From: Trinickia sp. Y13
Lineage (GTDB): Bacteria > Pseudomonadota > Gammaproteobacteria > Burkholderiales > Burkholderiaceae
NCBI RefSeq assembly: GCF_029522115.1
Contig: NZ_JAKWFK010000008.1
Coordinates: forward strand, 243,748 to 307,747
DNA length: 64,000 nt
Direction: 5' to 3'
Part shown: piece by piece, positions 28,535-37,568 of the stretch
Layout: every line of letters begins with the position of its first letter
Position numbering within the stretch: the first letter of the stretch is position 1
The notes under the pieces: generated by a model
What the model was told of the DNA's origin: nothing
The model's database searches: none
Seen by the model: the letters and a program-made list of their open reading frames with translations, nothing else
Program-made: the position numbers and the translations under genes

Positions 28535-30057
28535 GCTTGGCCTCCGGCAATGAGTCGATACACTTCATGCTCGTCGAGCGCATCGCCCGAGAGCTCGGCA
28601 ACTTTACGTCGATCGCGCAACACGGCGATACGGTCGCTCACGCGCAGCACTTCTCCGATCTCCGAAGAAATCAACAAAATGCCGAGCCCTTTCGCACATA
28701 GCTGCATGACGCGATCCATGATTTCGAACTTCGCGGCGACGTCGATGCCGCGGGTCGGCTCGTCCAGAATCAACATCTTCGGATCGATGGCGAGCCAACG
28801 CGCGAGCACCACCTTTTGCTGATTGCCGCCGGAGAGCAATTCGATCGGCTGCTCGATGTCGCGAGCGCGAATGCCGAGCGCCTTCACATAATGCTCGGCG
28901 ATCCGCTTCTCTTTGGCGCGACCAAGCGGGCGCCACCAGCCCATTTTGGCTTGGAGCGCGAGCACGATGTTCTCGCGGATCGACAGCGCCGCGACAATGC
29001 CTTCTTTCTTGCGATCCTCGGGGCAATAGCCGATGCCGTGCTTCACCGCGTGGCGCGGCGAGCCGAGCTTCACCGGCACGTCGTCGACGGTGATCGAGCC
29101 GGTGTCGGCGCGATCGGCCCCGAACAAGAGCCGCGCAGTTTCGGTGCGTCCCGAGCCGAGCAACCCGGCGAGCCCGACGATGCGCCCCGATTCGAGCGTC
29201 AAATCGATCGGCTGCACCGCGCCGCGCCGGCCGATGCCGCGCATATCGAAGCGTGGCGACGTGCGTCCGGCCGCGCCCGCGCTTGCCGCGTCGGCCGCCG
29301 ACGGCGAACGTTTACGTTCCGCCGATACCGGAACCTCGCCGACCATCTTGCGCACCAAGTCGTCGACGGGCAAATCCTTCGCCAAATACTCGCCTTCGCG
29401 TTGGCCGTTGCGCATCACGGTAATGCGATCGGAAATGGCGTACGTCTGCTCCAAGAAGTGCGTGACGAACAGGATCGCGATGCCTGACTGCTTCAACTTG
29501 TTTAGGACTTCGAACAACTTCGCCACTTCGGAATCGTCGAGGCTCGACGTCGGTTCATCGAGGATCAGCACGCGCGCGTCGACGCTGACAGCGCGCGCGA
29601 TCGCCACCATTTGCTGCACGGCGATGGGGTAGGTATCGAGCGACTGTGTGACGTCCAGCGAGATATTCAACTGCGCGAGCGCCTCCTTAGCGCCCGCGTG
29701 AATCGCCTTCCAATCGATCGCTCCGCGGCGCCGCGGCTGGCGCCCCGCAAAGATGTTCTCGGCAACCGAGAGGTTGGGGCACAGATTGACTTCCTGGTAG
29801 AGCGTGCGAATCCCGGCCGCTTCGGCTTCGAGCGGCGCCGAAAATCGAACGCTCCGACCGTCGACGCGGATCTCGCCCGCGTCGTGCGCATGAACGCCGG
29901 TCAGCACGTTGATGAGCGTCGACTTGCCCGCGCCGTTTTGGCCCATCAACGTATGGACTTCGCCCGCAAACAGACGGAAATCGACGTTCGAGAGCGCATG
30001 CACGCCGGGAAACGACTTCGTCAAGCCGAGCGTTTCGAGTACGAGAGGGCCGGTCAT
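28531..30057 (-). CDS. ytfR: Sugar ABC importer double ATPase YtfR
   Basis: A 508-residue fused double ATPase. Domain 1 has the Walker A GQNGAGKST and the Walker B RVLILDEPTSSLDDSE, with a shortened signature region (TYPIAVQQMVAIARA). Domain 2 has GLLGSGRTETARLLFG in place of Walker A, the signature [16 protein letters not shown] and [14 protein letters not shown]. It follows ytfQ after 26 bp, without a strong ribosome site. A Ser/Ala-rich linker (about 246-268) joins the halves. Confidence 0.9.
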   Translation of the reverse strand: MTGPLVLETLGLTKSFPGVHALSNVDFRLFAGEVHTLMGQNGAGKSTLINVLTGVHAHDAGEIRVDGRSVRFSAPLEAEAAGIRTLYQEVNLCPNLSVAENIFAGRQPRRRGAIDWKAIHAGAKEALAQLNISLDVTQSLDTYPIAVQQMVAIARAVSVDARVLILDEPTSSLDDSEVAKLFEVLNKLKQSGIAILFVTHFLEQTYAISDRITVMRNGQREGEYLAKDLPVDDLVRKMVGEVPVSAERKRSPSAADAASAGAAGRTSPRFDMRGIGRRGAVQPIDLTLESGRIVGLAGLLGSGRTETARLLFGADRADTGSITVDDVPVKLGSPRHAVKHGIGYCPEDRKKEGIVAALSIRENIVLALQAKMGWWRPLGRAKEKRIAEHYVKALGIRARDIEQPIELLSGGNQQKVVLARWLAIDPKMLILDEPTRGIDVAAKFEIMDRVMQLCAKGLGILLISSEIGEVLRVSDRIAVLRDRRKVAELSGDALDEHEVYRLIAGGQA

Positions 30058-30083
30058 GGGCTTCGCTCGCTTACCGGACGCGA

Positions 30084-31052
30084 TCAGTACTTACGCTGCG
30101 GCAACACTTGCGCCGCGACGTTCATCGGGAACACCGTCTCGTTCGTAACGATGCGCTTGGGCAGCGTCTTGCCGGCGACGATGTCCTTCACGGCGCTCAT
30201 CAATTGCGGTCCGAGCAGCGGGCTGCACTCCACGTCGACGTTGATCTTGCCCGCGATCATCGCTTGGAAGCCGCCCTTGGTGGCGTCGAACGAGACGACC
30301 TTCGGCTCGGTGCCCGGCTTCATGCCGGCTTCTTCCATCGCTTGGATCGCGCCGAGTGCCATATCGTCGTTATGCGCGTAGACGACGTTGATCTGCTTGC
30401 CGTACGTCTTGGCAAACGCCTCCATCACTTGTTTGCCGCCCGCGAGCGTGAAGTCGCCGCTTTGCGAAGCGATGATCTTGAACTTCGGATCGTTCTTGAT
30501 GATTTCCATCAGACCGGCATGGCGATCGTTCGCCGGCGCCGAGCCGACCGTGCCTTGCAGTTCGGCGATGTTGATCGGGCCCGGATTGTTCTTGTACGTC
30601 TCTTCCAGCCAACGGCCCGCGCGGCGGCCTTCCTCGAGGAAGTCGGAGCCGATCATCGTGACGTAGAGCGACTTGTCTTTGACGTCGATGTTGCGATCGG
30701 TCAAGACCACGGGGATGTGCGCTTTCTTCGCTTCCTCCAACACCGGCTCCCAACCCGATTCGACGACGGGCGAGAAGGCGATCACGTCCACCTTCTGTGC
30801 AATGTACGAACGAATCGCACGAATTTGATTCTCTTGTTTTTGCTGGGCATCGGAAAACTTCAGATTGATGCCGGCGTCTTTCGCGGCCTGCTTGACGGAG
30901 ACCGTGTTGGCCGTGCGCCATGCGCTTTCCGCGCCAACTTGTGCGAAACCGAGGGTGATCTTCTTGTCCTGAGCGTGGCTATCCACGACGACCGACATTG
31001 CAACCGCAACTCCGAGCAATGCGTTCAGCGCCAACCGTACCTTACGTCCCAT
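30084..31052 (-). CDS. ytfQ: Sugar ABC importer substrate-binding protein YtfQ
   Basis: A 322-residue periplasmic protein with a signal peptide (about 1-27, ending DSHAQ-D). The mature start KKITLGFAQVGAESAWRTANTVSVKQAAKD is characteristic of YtfQ (galactofuranose-binding protein). Later motifs include IPVVLTDRNIDV and VYAHNDDMALGAIQAMEEAG. It is the first gene of a six-gene unit, ytfQ-ytfR-ytfT-yjfF-dehydratase-1-dehydrogenase. GGAG precedes the start. Two inverted repeats upstream suggest repression by the nearby GntR protein. Confidence 0.92.
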   Translation of the reverse strand: MGRKVRLALNALLGVAVAMSVVVDSHAQDKKITLGFAQVGAESAWRTANTVSVKQAAKDAGINLKFSDAQQKQENQIRAIRSYIAQKVDVIAFSPVVESGWEPVLEEAKKAHIPVVLTDRNIDVKDKSLYVTMIGSDFLEEGRRAGRWLEETYKNNPGPINIAELQGTVGSAPANDRHAGLMEIIKNDPKFKIIASQSGDFTLAGGKQVMEAFAKTYGKQINVVYAHNDDMALGAIQAMEEAGMKPGTEPKVVSFDATKGGFQAMIAGKINVDVECSPLLGPQLMSAVKDIVAGKTLPKRIVTNETVFPMNVAAQVLPQRKY

Positions 31053-31217
31053 GCTTGTCTCCGTTTGTCTGCGTGCTTGGTTTTGTTACATCGAACGAAC
31101 TGCTCACCCGCTCACCGCGAGCGATCTCTCGGCGGCCCGCGACCGCGTCAATCGGTCGCAAACACCCGCCTCGCGCCAAAGTTGCCCTTTCCCGCTGTTC
31201 GGCGCGTGATTTTGTAA

Positions 31218-31230
31218 ATAGCCAAACTAT
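31218..31230. promoter_or_regulatory. Operator candidate ATAG-N5-CTAT (site 1)
   Basis: An inverted repeat, ATAG-CCAAA-CTAT, 165 bp upstream of ytfQ. It has the same 4-5-4 architecture as site 2 at 31284 (centres 66 bp apart) and the same core TAG-N5-CTA as the site before araF. Confidence 0.5.
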
Positions 31231-31283
31231 AGGCATCACCTTCCTTCGAAGCGATTAGCGTTTTCCCCAGCTTCGCTATCCCA

Positions 31284-31296
31284 ATAGTCATGCTAT
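31284..31296. promoter_or_regulatory. Operator candidate ATAG-N5-CTAT (site 2)
   Basis: The inverted repeat ATAG-TCATG-CTAT, extended by one more pair to AATAG/CTATT. It lies in the middle of the divergent ytfQ/dehydratase region. A FadR-type GntR dimer is the natural candidate to bind it. Confidence 0.5.
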
Positions 31297-31465
31297 TTCT
31301 ATGTCCGATCTCAAGAAAAGTCGCCGCGAAGCCGCGTGATCGTGCCAATATATGGGAAGTTCGGGTGCCCGGCGTAGCGAGAAAAGTCATCTTACGATGA
31401 ATCGCGGCGCAAGCAGTCGGATCTTCAATCGTTTTACTATATCTGCCTAAGACAGGCATCGAGCA

Positions 31466-33211
31466 ATGACAGACAAACCCGCCAAGCTTCGCTCCGCCCA
31501 ATGGTTCGGCACTGCCGACAAGAACGGCTTCATGTATCGCAGCTGGATGAAGAACCAGGGCATCCCCGATCACGAGTTCCAGGGCAAGCCGATCATCGGC
31601 ATCTGCAACACCTGGTCGGAACTCACGCCGTGCAACGCGCACTTTCGCAAGCTCGCCGAGCACGTCAAACGCGGCGTGTTCGAAGCGGGCGGCTTCCCGG
31701 TCGAATTCCCCGTGTTTTCCAACGGCGAGTCGAACCTGCGGCCCACGGCGATGTTCACCCGCAACCTTGCCAGCATGGATGTCGAAGAGTCGATTCGCGG
31801 CAATCCGATCGACGCCGTGGTGTTGCTCGCCGGATGCGATAAGACGACGCCCGCGCTGCTGATGGGCGCGGCCAGTTGCGACGTGCCGGCCATCGTCGTC
31901 AGCGGCGGACCGATGCTGAACGGCAAACACGAAGGACGCGACATCGGCTCGGGCACGGTCGTTTGGCAATTGAGCGAGCAAGTGAAGGCCGGCCGCATTT
32001 CGATTCACGAGTTCATGGCTGCCGAAGCGGGCATGTCCCGCTCGGCCGGCACTTGCAACACGATGGGCACGGCATCGACGATGGCATGCATGGCCGAGGC
32101 GCTCGGCGTGACCTTGCCGCACAATGCGGCGATCCCGGCCGTCGATTCGCGCCGTTATGTGCTCGCGCATCTATCGGGCATGCGCATAGTCGAAATGGCG
32201 TTGCAGGACCTGCGGCTCTCCAAGTTATTGACGCGCGAAGCGTTCGAAAACGCGATTCGCGCCAACGCGGCGATCGGCGGCTCGACCAACGCCGCGATTC
32301 ACTTGAAGGCTATCGCCGGACGAATCGGCGTCGAGCTCGAACTCGACGATTGGACGCGCGTGGGGCGCGGCACGCCGACGCTCGTCGATCTGCAACCGTC
32401 CGGCCGCTTCTTGATGGAAGAGTTTTATTACGCGGGCGGGTTGCCTGCGGTGTTGCGGCGCTTGGGCGAGGCGGGGCTACTGCCGCACCCCGATGCGTTG
32501 ACGGCGAACGGCCATTCGCTTTGGGAAAACTGCAAGGAAGCGCCGATTTATAACGACGAGGTGATTCGCCCCCTCGCGAAACCGCTGGTTTCCGACGGCG
32601 GATTGTGCGTGCTTCGGGGGAACCTCGCGCCGCGCGGCGCGGTATTGAAGCCGTCCGCGGCAACGGCAGCGCTGCTCAAACATCGCGGCCGCGCCGTCGT
32701 CTTCGAAAACTTCGACGATTACAAAGCCCGCATTGCCGACCCTGAGCTCGACGTGACGCGGGATTCGATCTTGGTGATGAAGAATTGCGGGCCGAAGGGC
32801 TATCCGGGCATGGCCGAGGTCGGCAATATGGGCTTGCCGCCGAAGATCTTGGCGCAAGGGGTGACCGACATGGTTCGCATTTCGGATGCGCGCATGAGCG
32901 GCACTGCCTACGGCACCGTCGTCTTGCACGTCGCACCCGAGGCGCGCGCGGGCGGACCGCTTGCCATCGTGCGCAACGGCGATTGGATCGAACTCGATTG
33001 CGAAGCGGGGCGCTTGCATCTGGACATTACCGAAGACGAAATGACCCAGCGCTTGGCCGCCTGGCGCGAGCAGAACGCGCGGCCGAATGCGGCGGACGCC
33101 AGCGGCTATCGCAACCTCTATGTCGATCACGTACTGCAAGCGGACGAGGGATGCGATTTCGACTTCCTGGTCGGTTGCCGCGGAGCGGAGGTGCCGCCGC
33201 ACTCGCATTGA
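31466..33211 (+). CDS. L-arabonate dehydratase (IlvD/Edd family)
   Basis: A 581-residue Fe-S dehydratase. The cluster cysteines are C56 (TPCNAHF), C124 (LLAGCDKTTPA) and C197 (SAGTCNTMGTAST), with K126 beside the cluster and the catalytic-serine region DARMSGTAYGT near the C-terminus. The spacing of the three Cys and the Lys is the same as in the characterised Rhizobium L-arabinonate dehydratase. The [2Fe-2S] enzyme removes water from L-arabonate to give 2-keto-3-deoxy-L-arabonate, the substrate of the DapA-like enzyme encoded at 25437. It also usually accepts D-fuconate or D-galactonate. It is divergent from ytfQ and shares its operator region. Confidence 0.88.
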   Translation: MTDKPAKLRSAQWFGTADKNGFMYRSWMKNQGIPDHEFQGKPIIGICNTWSELTPCNAHFRKLAEHVKRGVFEAGGFPVEFPVFSNGESNLRPTAMFTRNLASMDVEESIRGNPIDAVVLLAGCDKTTPALLMGAASCDVPAIVVSGGPMLNGKHEGRDIGSGTVVWQLSEQVKAGRISIHEFMAAEAGMSRSAGTCNTMGTASTMACMAEALGVTLPHNAAIPAVDSRRYVLAHLSGMRIVEMALQDLRLSKLLTREAFENAIRANAAIGGSTNAAIHLKAIAGRIGVELELDDWTRVGRGTPTLVDLQPSGRFLMEEFYYAGGLPAVLRRLGEAGLLPHPDALTANGHSLWENCKEAPIYNDEVIRPLAKPLVSDGGLCVLRGNLAPRGAVLKPSAATAALLKHRGRAVVFENFDDYKARIADPELDVTRDSILVMKNCGPKGYPGMAEVGNMGLPPKILAQGVTDMVRISDARMSGTAYGTVVLHVAPEARAGGPLAIVRNGDWIELDCEAGRLHLDITEDEMTQRLAAWREQNARPNAADASGYRNLYVDHVLQADEGCDFDFLVGCRGAEVPPHSH

Positions 33212-33703
33212 ACCCGCAAGGGCTGCATATAGTGGGTTCGGGCGCACCGCAACGCGGTTCAACGGCTGCGCGCCGAACCCCTCATCGGCTTAAAATCCGC
33301 CTTTGTGAATCACTCGATCGTTCGATCGTTCGATTCACGCCACGAAACCAGGGTGTGTCCGCGCCGCGAACGACGCATCCGAGCCAACATTTCATCACAT
33401 CGAAGCATTCGTCGGGGCCGCGCGGCAGAGCGCGAATGTCATTGCGTTCCACGGTGATCGCGAGGACTTCACGCATAGCCTCAAGGCGATAGAAGACCGC
33501 GTAAAGCTGTACGACGTGGCCTAGCGAGCGAAAGCGAAATCCAGCGCGATCAAAAACCAGAACATGCTGGAGGTGAGACGAATGCCGGATGCGATCAAGA
33601 ACGATCCCTATCGTTCTGTCCCAGACACAGGGCTATCGAGCTCCCGCTATCCGACATCCGCGTCTCTGGGCACTAAGATCGCACTGACAGACGGCCACCT
33701 AGA
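33212..33703. other. Intergenic region after the arabonate dehydratase
   Basis: About 490 bp. It holds a short direct repeat of CGATCGTT (33314-33331), inside the inverted pair GTGAATC / GATTCAC, and a stretch that reads like the end of a gene (33390-33524, listed separately). Otherwise I see nothing. Confidence 0.4.
33390..33524 (+). pseudogene. Possible gene remnant (C-terminal piece)
   Basis: An open stretch ending at the TAG 33522-33524 translates to a protein-like sequence (FHHIEAFVGAARQSANVIAF, then HGDREDFTHSLKAIEDRVK, then LYDVA). Third codon positions favour C and G as in real genes here. The frame stays open upstream to about 33340, but there is no start codon with a ribosome site. 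I do not recognise the family; it may be the remains of a decayed or transferred gene. Confidence 0.3.
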
Positions 33704-34432
33704 TCAAGGCCGCCCAGGCTGCCCGATAACCAGAATCGTCTCGGCATCCGCCTTCGCGTGTTCCAATTGAACGAGACTCGCTTGCCGCGCCCCGAGCGGA
33801 TCGCGATGCTCGATCGCCGTCAAGATCGCTCTATGCCGCGGCAATGAAAGGGCATGCGTATCGGGATGGCGGCTAGTCAGCTTGATCGATTCCATCAGCG
33901 CGAGCGACATCATGTTGCCGATGAAGGCGAGCATGTCGTTATGCGTGGCCGCCATCACCGCCCGGTGAAACTCGAGATCGGGCTCCAACAAATCGCTCGG
34001 CGTTTGCGCGCTTTCCATCCGCTCATAGCAGCGCCGAATGCGCACGACGTCTTCCTCGGTCGCTTCCGTGGCGGCAAGCGCGGCCGCTGCCGGTTCGATG
34101 ATGCGGCGCACCGTCAATAGCGAACGGAAGAACTCGCCCTCGGGCGTCACGCTGATCGTCCAAAACAACACATCCGGATCGAGCATGTGCCATTCTTCGC
34201 GCGGACGCACGACGCTGCCCACGCGCGGCTTCGATACGACGAGACCCTTCGCCACGAGCACCCGCGTGGCCTCGCGCAGGACAGGGCGGCTTACGCCATA
34301 GGCTTCGCACAGCGTGGGTTCGGGCGGCAGCCGTTCGCCGGGTGCGAACTTGCCGCTGACGATCTCGATGCCGAGTTCTTGCACGATCCGCGCGTGCATG
34401 CTCTTGCGGTTCTTGAGATGTCGATAGTCCAT
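33704..34432 (-). CDS. FadR-subfamily GntR regulator
   Basis: A 242-residue regulator. The N-terminal winged helix (about 8-75) has GKFAPGERLPPEPTLCEAYGVSRPVLREATRVLVAKGLV, standard for GntR. The C-terminal FCD domain (about 95-230) is all-helical, with the metal/ligand Asp and His in LLEPDLEFHRAVMAAT, LPRHRAIL and LVQLEH. Such proteins usually bind sugar acids and release the operator. It lies beside the arabonate dehydratase and the sugar importers, and three TAG-N5-CTA inverted repeats near their promoters are likely targets. The ligand is probably an intermediate of the arabinose or galactose route; this is inferred. Confidence 0.87.
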   Translation of the reverse strand: MDYRHLKNRKSMHARIVQELGIEIVSGKFAPGERLPPEPTLCEAYGVSRPVLREATRVLVAKGLVVSKPRVGSVVRPREEWHMLDPDVLFWTISVTPEGEFFRSLLTVRRIIEPAAAALAATEATEEDVVRIRRCYERMESAQTPSDLLEPDLEFHRAVMAATHNDMLAFIGNMMSLALMESIKLTSRHPDTHALSLPRHRAILTAIEHRDPLGARQASLVQLEHAKADAETILVIGQPGRP

Positions 34433-34724
34433 AGAGTTCGAGATTGCGGCCGGCCGAGCTCAGCGTCAAATCCGATGCGCAACGCACGGCGGCATAGGCG
34501 GCGAGGTGTTCGCCAGCATAGCACAGGCAGTGTCCCCATTACGACCCGAATAACCCTCGATGCCCCCTATATTGCGGGGTCTTTTCGCAGTTCGGCCGGG
34601 CCGCGAAGGTTCGGAAAAAAACGGGAACGCGGCGGCGCGACGTGACATCTATCGCGGCAAGACCCACCCGTTTTTCTTCCTTGAATTGAATGGGCGAGGG
34701 CGCACCCCGACTTAGGAGAGACAC

Positions 34725-35270
34725 GTGAACCTGAAACCGCTACCCAAGCTCTTGTTGGCCGTCGCACTCGCCGCGCCGGCGGCGTATGTGCAAGCGGGCG
34801 CCGACGCACCGACCGACGCCCAAATCGCCGCTATCGTCGTCACGGCCAACCAAGTTGACATCGACGCCGGAAAGCTCGCGCAGCAAAAAGGCAGCAGCAA
34901 CGACGTCAAAGCGTTCGCGCAAACGATGGTGCGGGACCACACGGGCGTCAATCAAGCCGCCGCCGATCTGGTGCACAAGCTGAACGTCACCCCCGAACCC
35001 AATGCGACGAGCGCGTCGCTGAAGCAGGGCGGGGATGAAAATCTGGCGAAGCTGCGAGCGTTGAACGGCAAAGCATTCGACAAAGCATACGTCGATCACG
35101 AAGTGGCTTACCATCAAGCGGTGCTGGATGCGATGGACAAGACCTTGATTCCCGATGCCAAGAATGCCGAGTTGAAGGCGCTGCTCGTCAAAGTGCGGCC
35201 GGCGTTCGTCGCTCACTTAAGCCATGCCAAAGCACTCGATGAGCAACTCGATGGACACGGCCACGAATAA
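34725..35270 (+). CDS. DUF4142 exported protein
   Basis: A 181-residue protein with a signal peptide (1-24, ending YVQAG). The mature part is helical and matches DUF4142: AAIVVTANQVDIDAGKLAQQ, VKAFAQTMVRDHTGVNQAA, then KAFDKAYVDHEVAYHQAVLDAMD with repeated His. The ferritin-like helical bundle is thought to be periplasmic; its role is unknown, though often linked to stress. The ribosome site AGGAGAG precedes the ATG. It overlaps the start of the cupredoxin gene and so heads a three-gene unit with cupredoxin and an ECF sigma factor. Confidence 0.85.
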   Translation: MNLKPLPKLLLAVALAAPAAYVQAGADAPTDAQIAAIVVTANQVDIDAGKLAQQKGSSNDVKAFAQTMVRDHTGVNQAAADLVHKLNVTPEPNATSASLKQGGDENLAKLRALNGKAFDKAYVDHEVAYHQAVLDAMDKTLIPDAKNAELKALLVKVRPAFVAHLSHAKALDEQLDGHGHE

Positions 35271-35613
35271 GCGGGGGCGGCGTTTTTGCGCCGTCACGGT
35301 GACGCTCTGCGCCGCCGCTGCGAGCGCGCTCGCGTTCGCACTTCCCGCATCGGCGAAGACATGGACGATCGCGATCGCCGACATGCGGTTCCAGCCTGCG
35401 AGCGCCACCGTCGCGCGCGGCGACACGATCGTTTGGGTCAATCATGATCTCGTACCGCATACCGTCACATCCGAGGGCTCAAGCTTCGACTCGCATACGA
35501 TCGCGCCCGGCGGCAATTGGCGCTATCGTGCGACGGCGCCGGGACGCTACCCGTACGCCTGCACGTTTCATCCGACGATGCGCGCGACGTTGATCGTGAA
35601 GGGGAAACCATGA
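35251..35613 (+). CDS. Exported cupredoxin (plastocyanin/azurin-like)
   Basis: A 120-residue blue-copper-type protein. A signal peptide (about 1-35, ending LPASAK) follows a Lys/Arg-rich start. The type-1 copper ligands are all visible: His in NHDLVPHTV, then Cys, His and Met in YACTFHPTM. It should carry electrons or hold copper in the periplasm. In-frame ATGs at 35224 and 35239 are possible; the one at 35251 gives the most usual signal peptide. The gene overlaps the DUF4142 gene by 20 bp and the sigma-factor gene by 4 bp (ATGA). Confidence 0.85.
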   Translation: MDTATNKRGRRFCAVTVTLCAAAASALAFALPASAKTWTIAIADMRFQPASATVARGDTIVWVNHDLVPHTVTSEGSSFDSHTIAPGGNWRYRATAPGRYPYACTFHPTMRATLIVKGKP

Positions 35614-36323
35614 ACTTGGACCTGGCCGCCGGCGACGCCACGGCGCCCGACTGGCAACTGGCCGACGATCGGGCGCTCGCGGCCGCGGTCGGCGCCGGCG
35701 AGCGCGATGCATTCGCCGCCTTGATGCGCCGTTACAATCGTCGGCTTTATCGGCTGGCGCGAGCCATCTTGCGCGACGACGCCGAAGCGCAAGACGCATT
35801 ACAGGACGCCTACCTCGCGGCTTATCGCGCCATCGGCACGTTCCGCGGCGACGCGCAGTTGTCGACGTGGTTGTCGCGCCTCGTGTCGAACGCCTGCCTC
35901 GGACGCCTCAGACGCGACGCGCGCAGGCATGCCGCTGCGCCGATGGTCAGCACATCGGCGAACGACGGATCGGATCGCGAACTCATGGATACTTCCCACG
36001 CCGCCTCGCCCGACGACGCATTGATGCGCGCCCAGCTGCGCCGATTGATCGAGCGCAAGCTCGACGCGCTACCCGAATCGTTTCGGGTCGTCTTCGTCAT
36101 GCGCTGCGTCGAGGAACTCAACGTGGAAGAAACGGCGCAGTGCCTCGGCATCCCCGAAGCGACGGTGCGCACGCGTCATTTCCGCGCGCGCAGCCTGTTG
36201 CGCGAATCGCTGGCTCAAGATCTCGACCTGGCCGAGCGCGATGTCTTTTCGTTCGACGGCGCCCGGTGCGACCGCATCGTCGCCACGGTCCTCGCGCGAC
36301 TCGACGATTCGGCAAAGGCATGA
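35610..36323 (+). CDS. ECF-type RNA polymerase sigma factor
   Basis: A 237-residue sigma-70 of the ECF class. Region 2 is at about 28-95 (RYNRRLYRLARAIL, DALQDAYLAAYRAIGTFRGDAQLSTWLSRLVSNACL). A variable linker follows, then region 4 at about 148-205 (LPESFRVVFVMRCVEELNVEETAQCLGIPEATVRTRHFRARSLL). Its start overlaps the cupredoxin stop by 4 bp, so the two are coupled. No anti-sigma gene follows: the next gene is an alcohol dehydrogenase with its own ribosome site. The C-terminal 30 residues after region 4 contain one Cys (DGARCDRI) and could be regulatory. Confidence 0.9.
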   Translation: MNLDLAAGDATAPDWQLADDRALAAAVGAGERDAFAALMRRYNRRLYRLARAILRDDAEAQDALQDAYLAAYRAIGTFRGDAQLSTWLSRLVSNACLGRLRRDARRHAAAPMVSTSANDGSDRELMDTSHAASPDDALMRAQLRRLIERKLDALPESFRVVFVMRCVEELNVEETAQCLGIPEATVRTRHFRARSLLRESLAQDLDLAERDVFSFDGARCDRIVATVLARLDDSAKA

Positions 36324-36407
36324 CGCAAGGACTGCCCGCACGATAGGGGTCGTAGCTGAGCGGGTTTCGGCTAAGATGCATGGCGATACCGCGAGCGGAG
36401 ACCCCAC

Positions 36408-37568
36408 ATGGCAGAACCATTTCGCTTTCAAACCGTACCTACGATCGTCGTTGAATTCGGCGCGGCCCGGCGCCTGGGCGCGTTGCTGCGCGAGCGTTAT
36501 CCCGCGCTCGTGCGGCTGTGCCTCGTCACCGACGGTTTTCTCCACCGCAGCGGGCTGCTCGCGCCCGCACTCCGCGATTTGGCCGCGAATGGATGGGAGG
36601 TGACGGTCCTCGATAACGTGGTGGCCGATCCGCCGGAGCAGGTGGTGCTCGAGGCGGCTTCCCATGCGCGCGATGCGCAAGCGCAGATCGTCGTGGGGCT
36701 CGGCGGCGGCTCGTCGATGGATGTTGCCAAGCTGTTATCGGTCCTGCTTCCCAACGAGCAACAGCTCGCCCAAATGTACGGCGTCAATCGAGTGGAAGGC
36801 GCGCGTGTGCCGCTCGTGCAGATCCCGACCACGGCAGGAACCGGCTCGGAGGTGACGGCCGTTTCGATCGTCACGGTGGGCGAGGCGACGAAGATGGGCG
36901 TAGTTGCCCCGCAGTTGCTTGCAGACCTTGCCATCCTCGATGCCGAACTGACGCTGGGGCTGCCCGCGGCGGCAACCGCCGCGACCGGAATCGATGCGAT
37001 GGTCCATGCGATCGAAGCCTACACGTCGGCTCGCTTGAAAAACCCTATCTCCGACATGCTGGCGGTGCGCGCACTGCAACTGTTGTCGAGCAACTTGCTC
37101 ACGGCATGCAGCAACGGCCAAGACCGCGCCGCGCGCGAAGCGATGTTGCTCGGCGCGACATTCGCCGGGCAGGCCTTCGCCAATGCCCCGGTGGCGGCCG
37201 TGCATGCGCTCGCTTACCCGATCGGCGGCATCTATCACGTACCGCATGGCTTATCGAACGCACTCGTGCTGCCGCACGTGTTGAAGTTCAATGCCGAGGC
37301 CGCCGCGCCGCGCTACGCCGAATTGGCGGACGCTGTGTTGCCCTCGGTCAGCGGCAACAGCGACGAAAAGACTCGTGCATTGATCGGACATATCGAGCAT
37401 CTGATCGCCGAAACGGGCATCCCACGCACCTTACGCGCAGTGGGGATCGAGCGGGAAGGACTGCAACGCATGGCGCAGGACGCCATGCTTCAGCAACGCT
37501 TGCTCGTCAACAATCCCCGGCCCGTTGCCGAAGCGGATGCGTTGGCGATCTACATCGCGGCGTTCTGA
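36408..37568 (+). CDS. Iron-containing alcohol dehydrogenase
   Basis: A 386-residue group III (iron-dependent) dehydrogenase. The NAD-binding loop is VGLGGGSSMDVAK (about 98-110). PTTAGTGSEVT follows, then the metal ligands Asp (about 194) and three His in TGIDAMVHAIEAYTS, AVHALAYPIGG and YHVPHGLSNALVLPHVL. It should interconvert an alcohol and an aldehyde using NAD(P) in the cytoplasm. Substrate unknown. The ribosome site GCGGAG lies 8 bp before the ATG. Not part of an obvious pathway in this window. Confidence 0.9.
   Translation: MAEPFRFQTVPTIVVEFGAARRLGALLRERYPALVRLCLVTDGFLHRSGLLAPALRDLAANGWEVTVLDNVVADPPEQVVLEAASHARDAQAQIVVGLGGGSSMDVAKLLSVLLPNEQQLAQMYGVNRVEGARVPLVQIPTTAGTGSEVTAVSIVTVGEATKMGVVAPQLLADLAILDAELTLGLPAAATAATGIDAMVHAIEAYTSARLKNPISDMLAVRALQLLSSNLLTACSNGQDRAAREAMLLGATFAGQAFANAPVAAVHALAYPIGGIYHVPHGLSNALVLPHVLKFNAEAAAPRYAELADAVLPSVSGNSDEKTRALIGHIEHLIAETGIPRTLRAVGIEREGLQRMAQDAMLQQRLLVNNPRPVAEADALAIYIAAF

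Larger units (their letters stand above)
31053..31465. other. Divergent promoter region, ytfQ / arabonate dehydratase
   Basis: About 410 bp between two divergent sugar genes. It contains two inverted repeats of the form ATAG-N5-CTAT (31218-31230 and 31284-31296), listed separately, and an AT-rich patch at 31430-31450 (TTTTACTATATC) just before the dehydratase gene that could be its -10. No open frame here looks coding. Confidence 0.55.

Noticed and set aside
27495..28601. Long minus-strand frame running through ytfT
   Set aside because: It is the yjfF frame read through ytfT; the translation before 27494 is low-complexity and Arg-rich. YjfF starts at 27494 with its own ribosome site.
33314..33331. 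CGATCGTT direct repeat
   Set aside because: Only about two copies; GATC/CGATCG-rich strings are common in this GC-rich DNA.
34584..34614. TTCG repeats before the DUF4142 gene
   Set aside because: The distances between the TTCG starts (7 and 19) do not fit the 20-nt PIP-box period.
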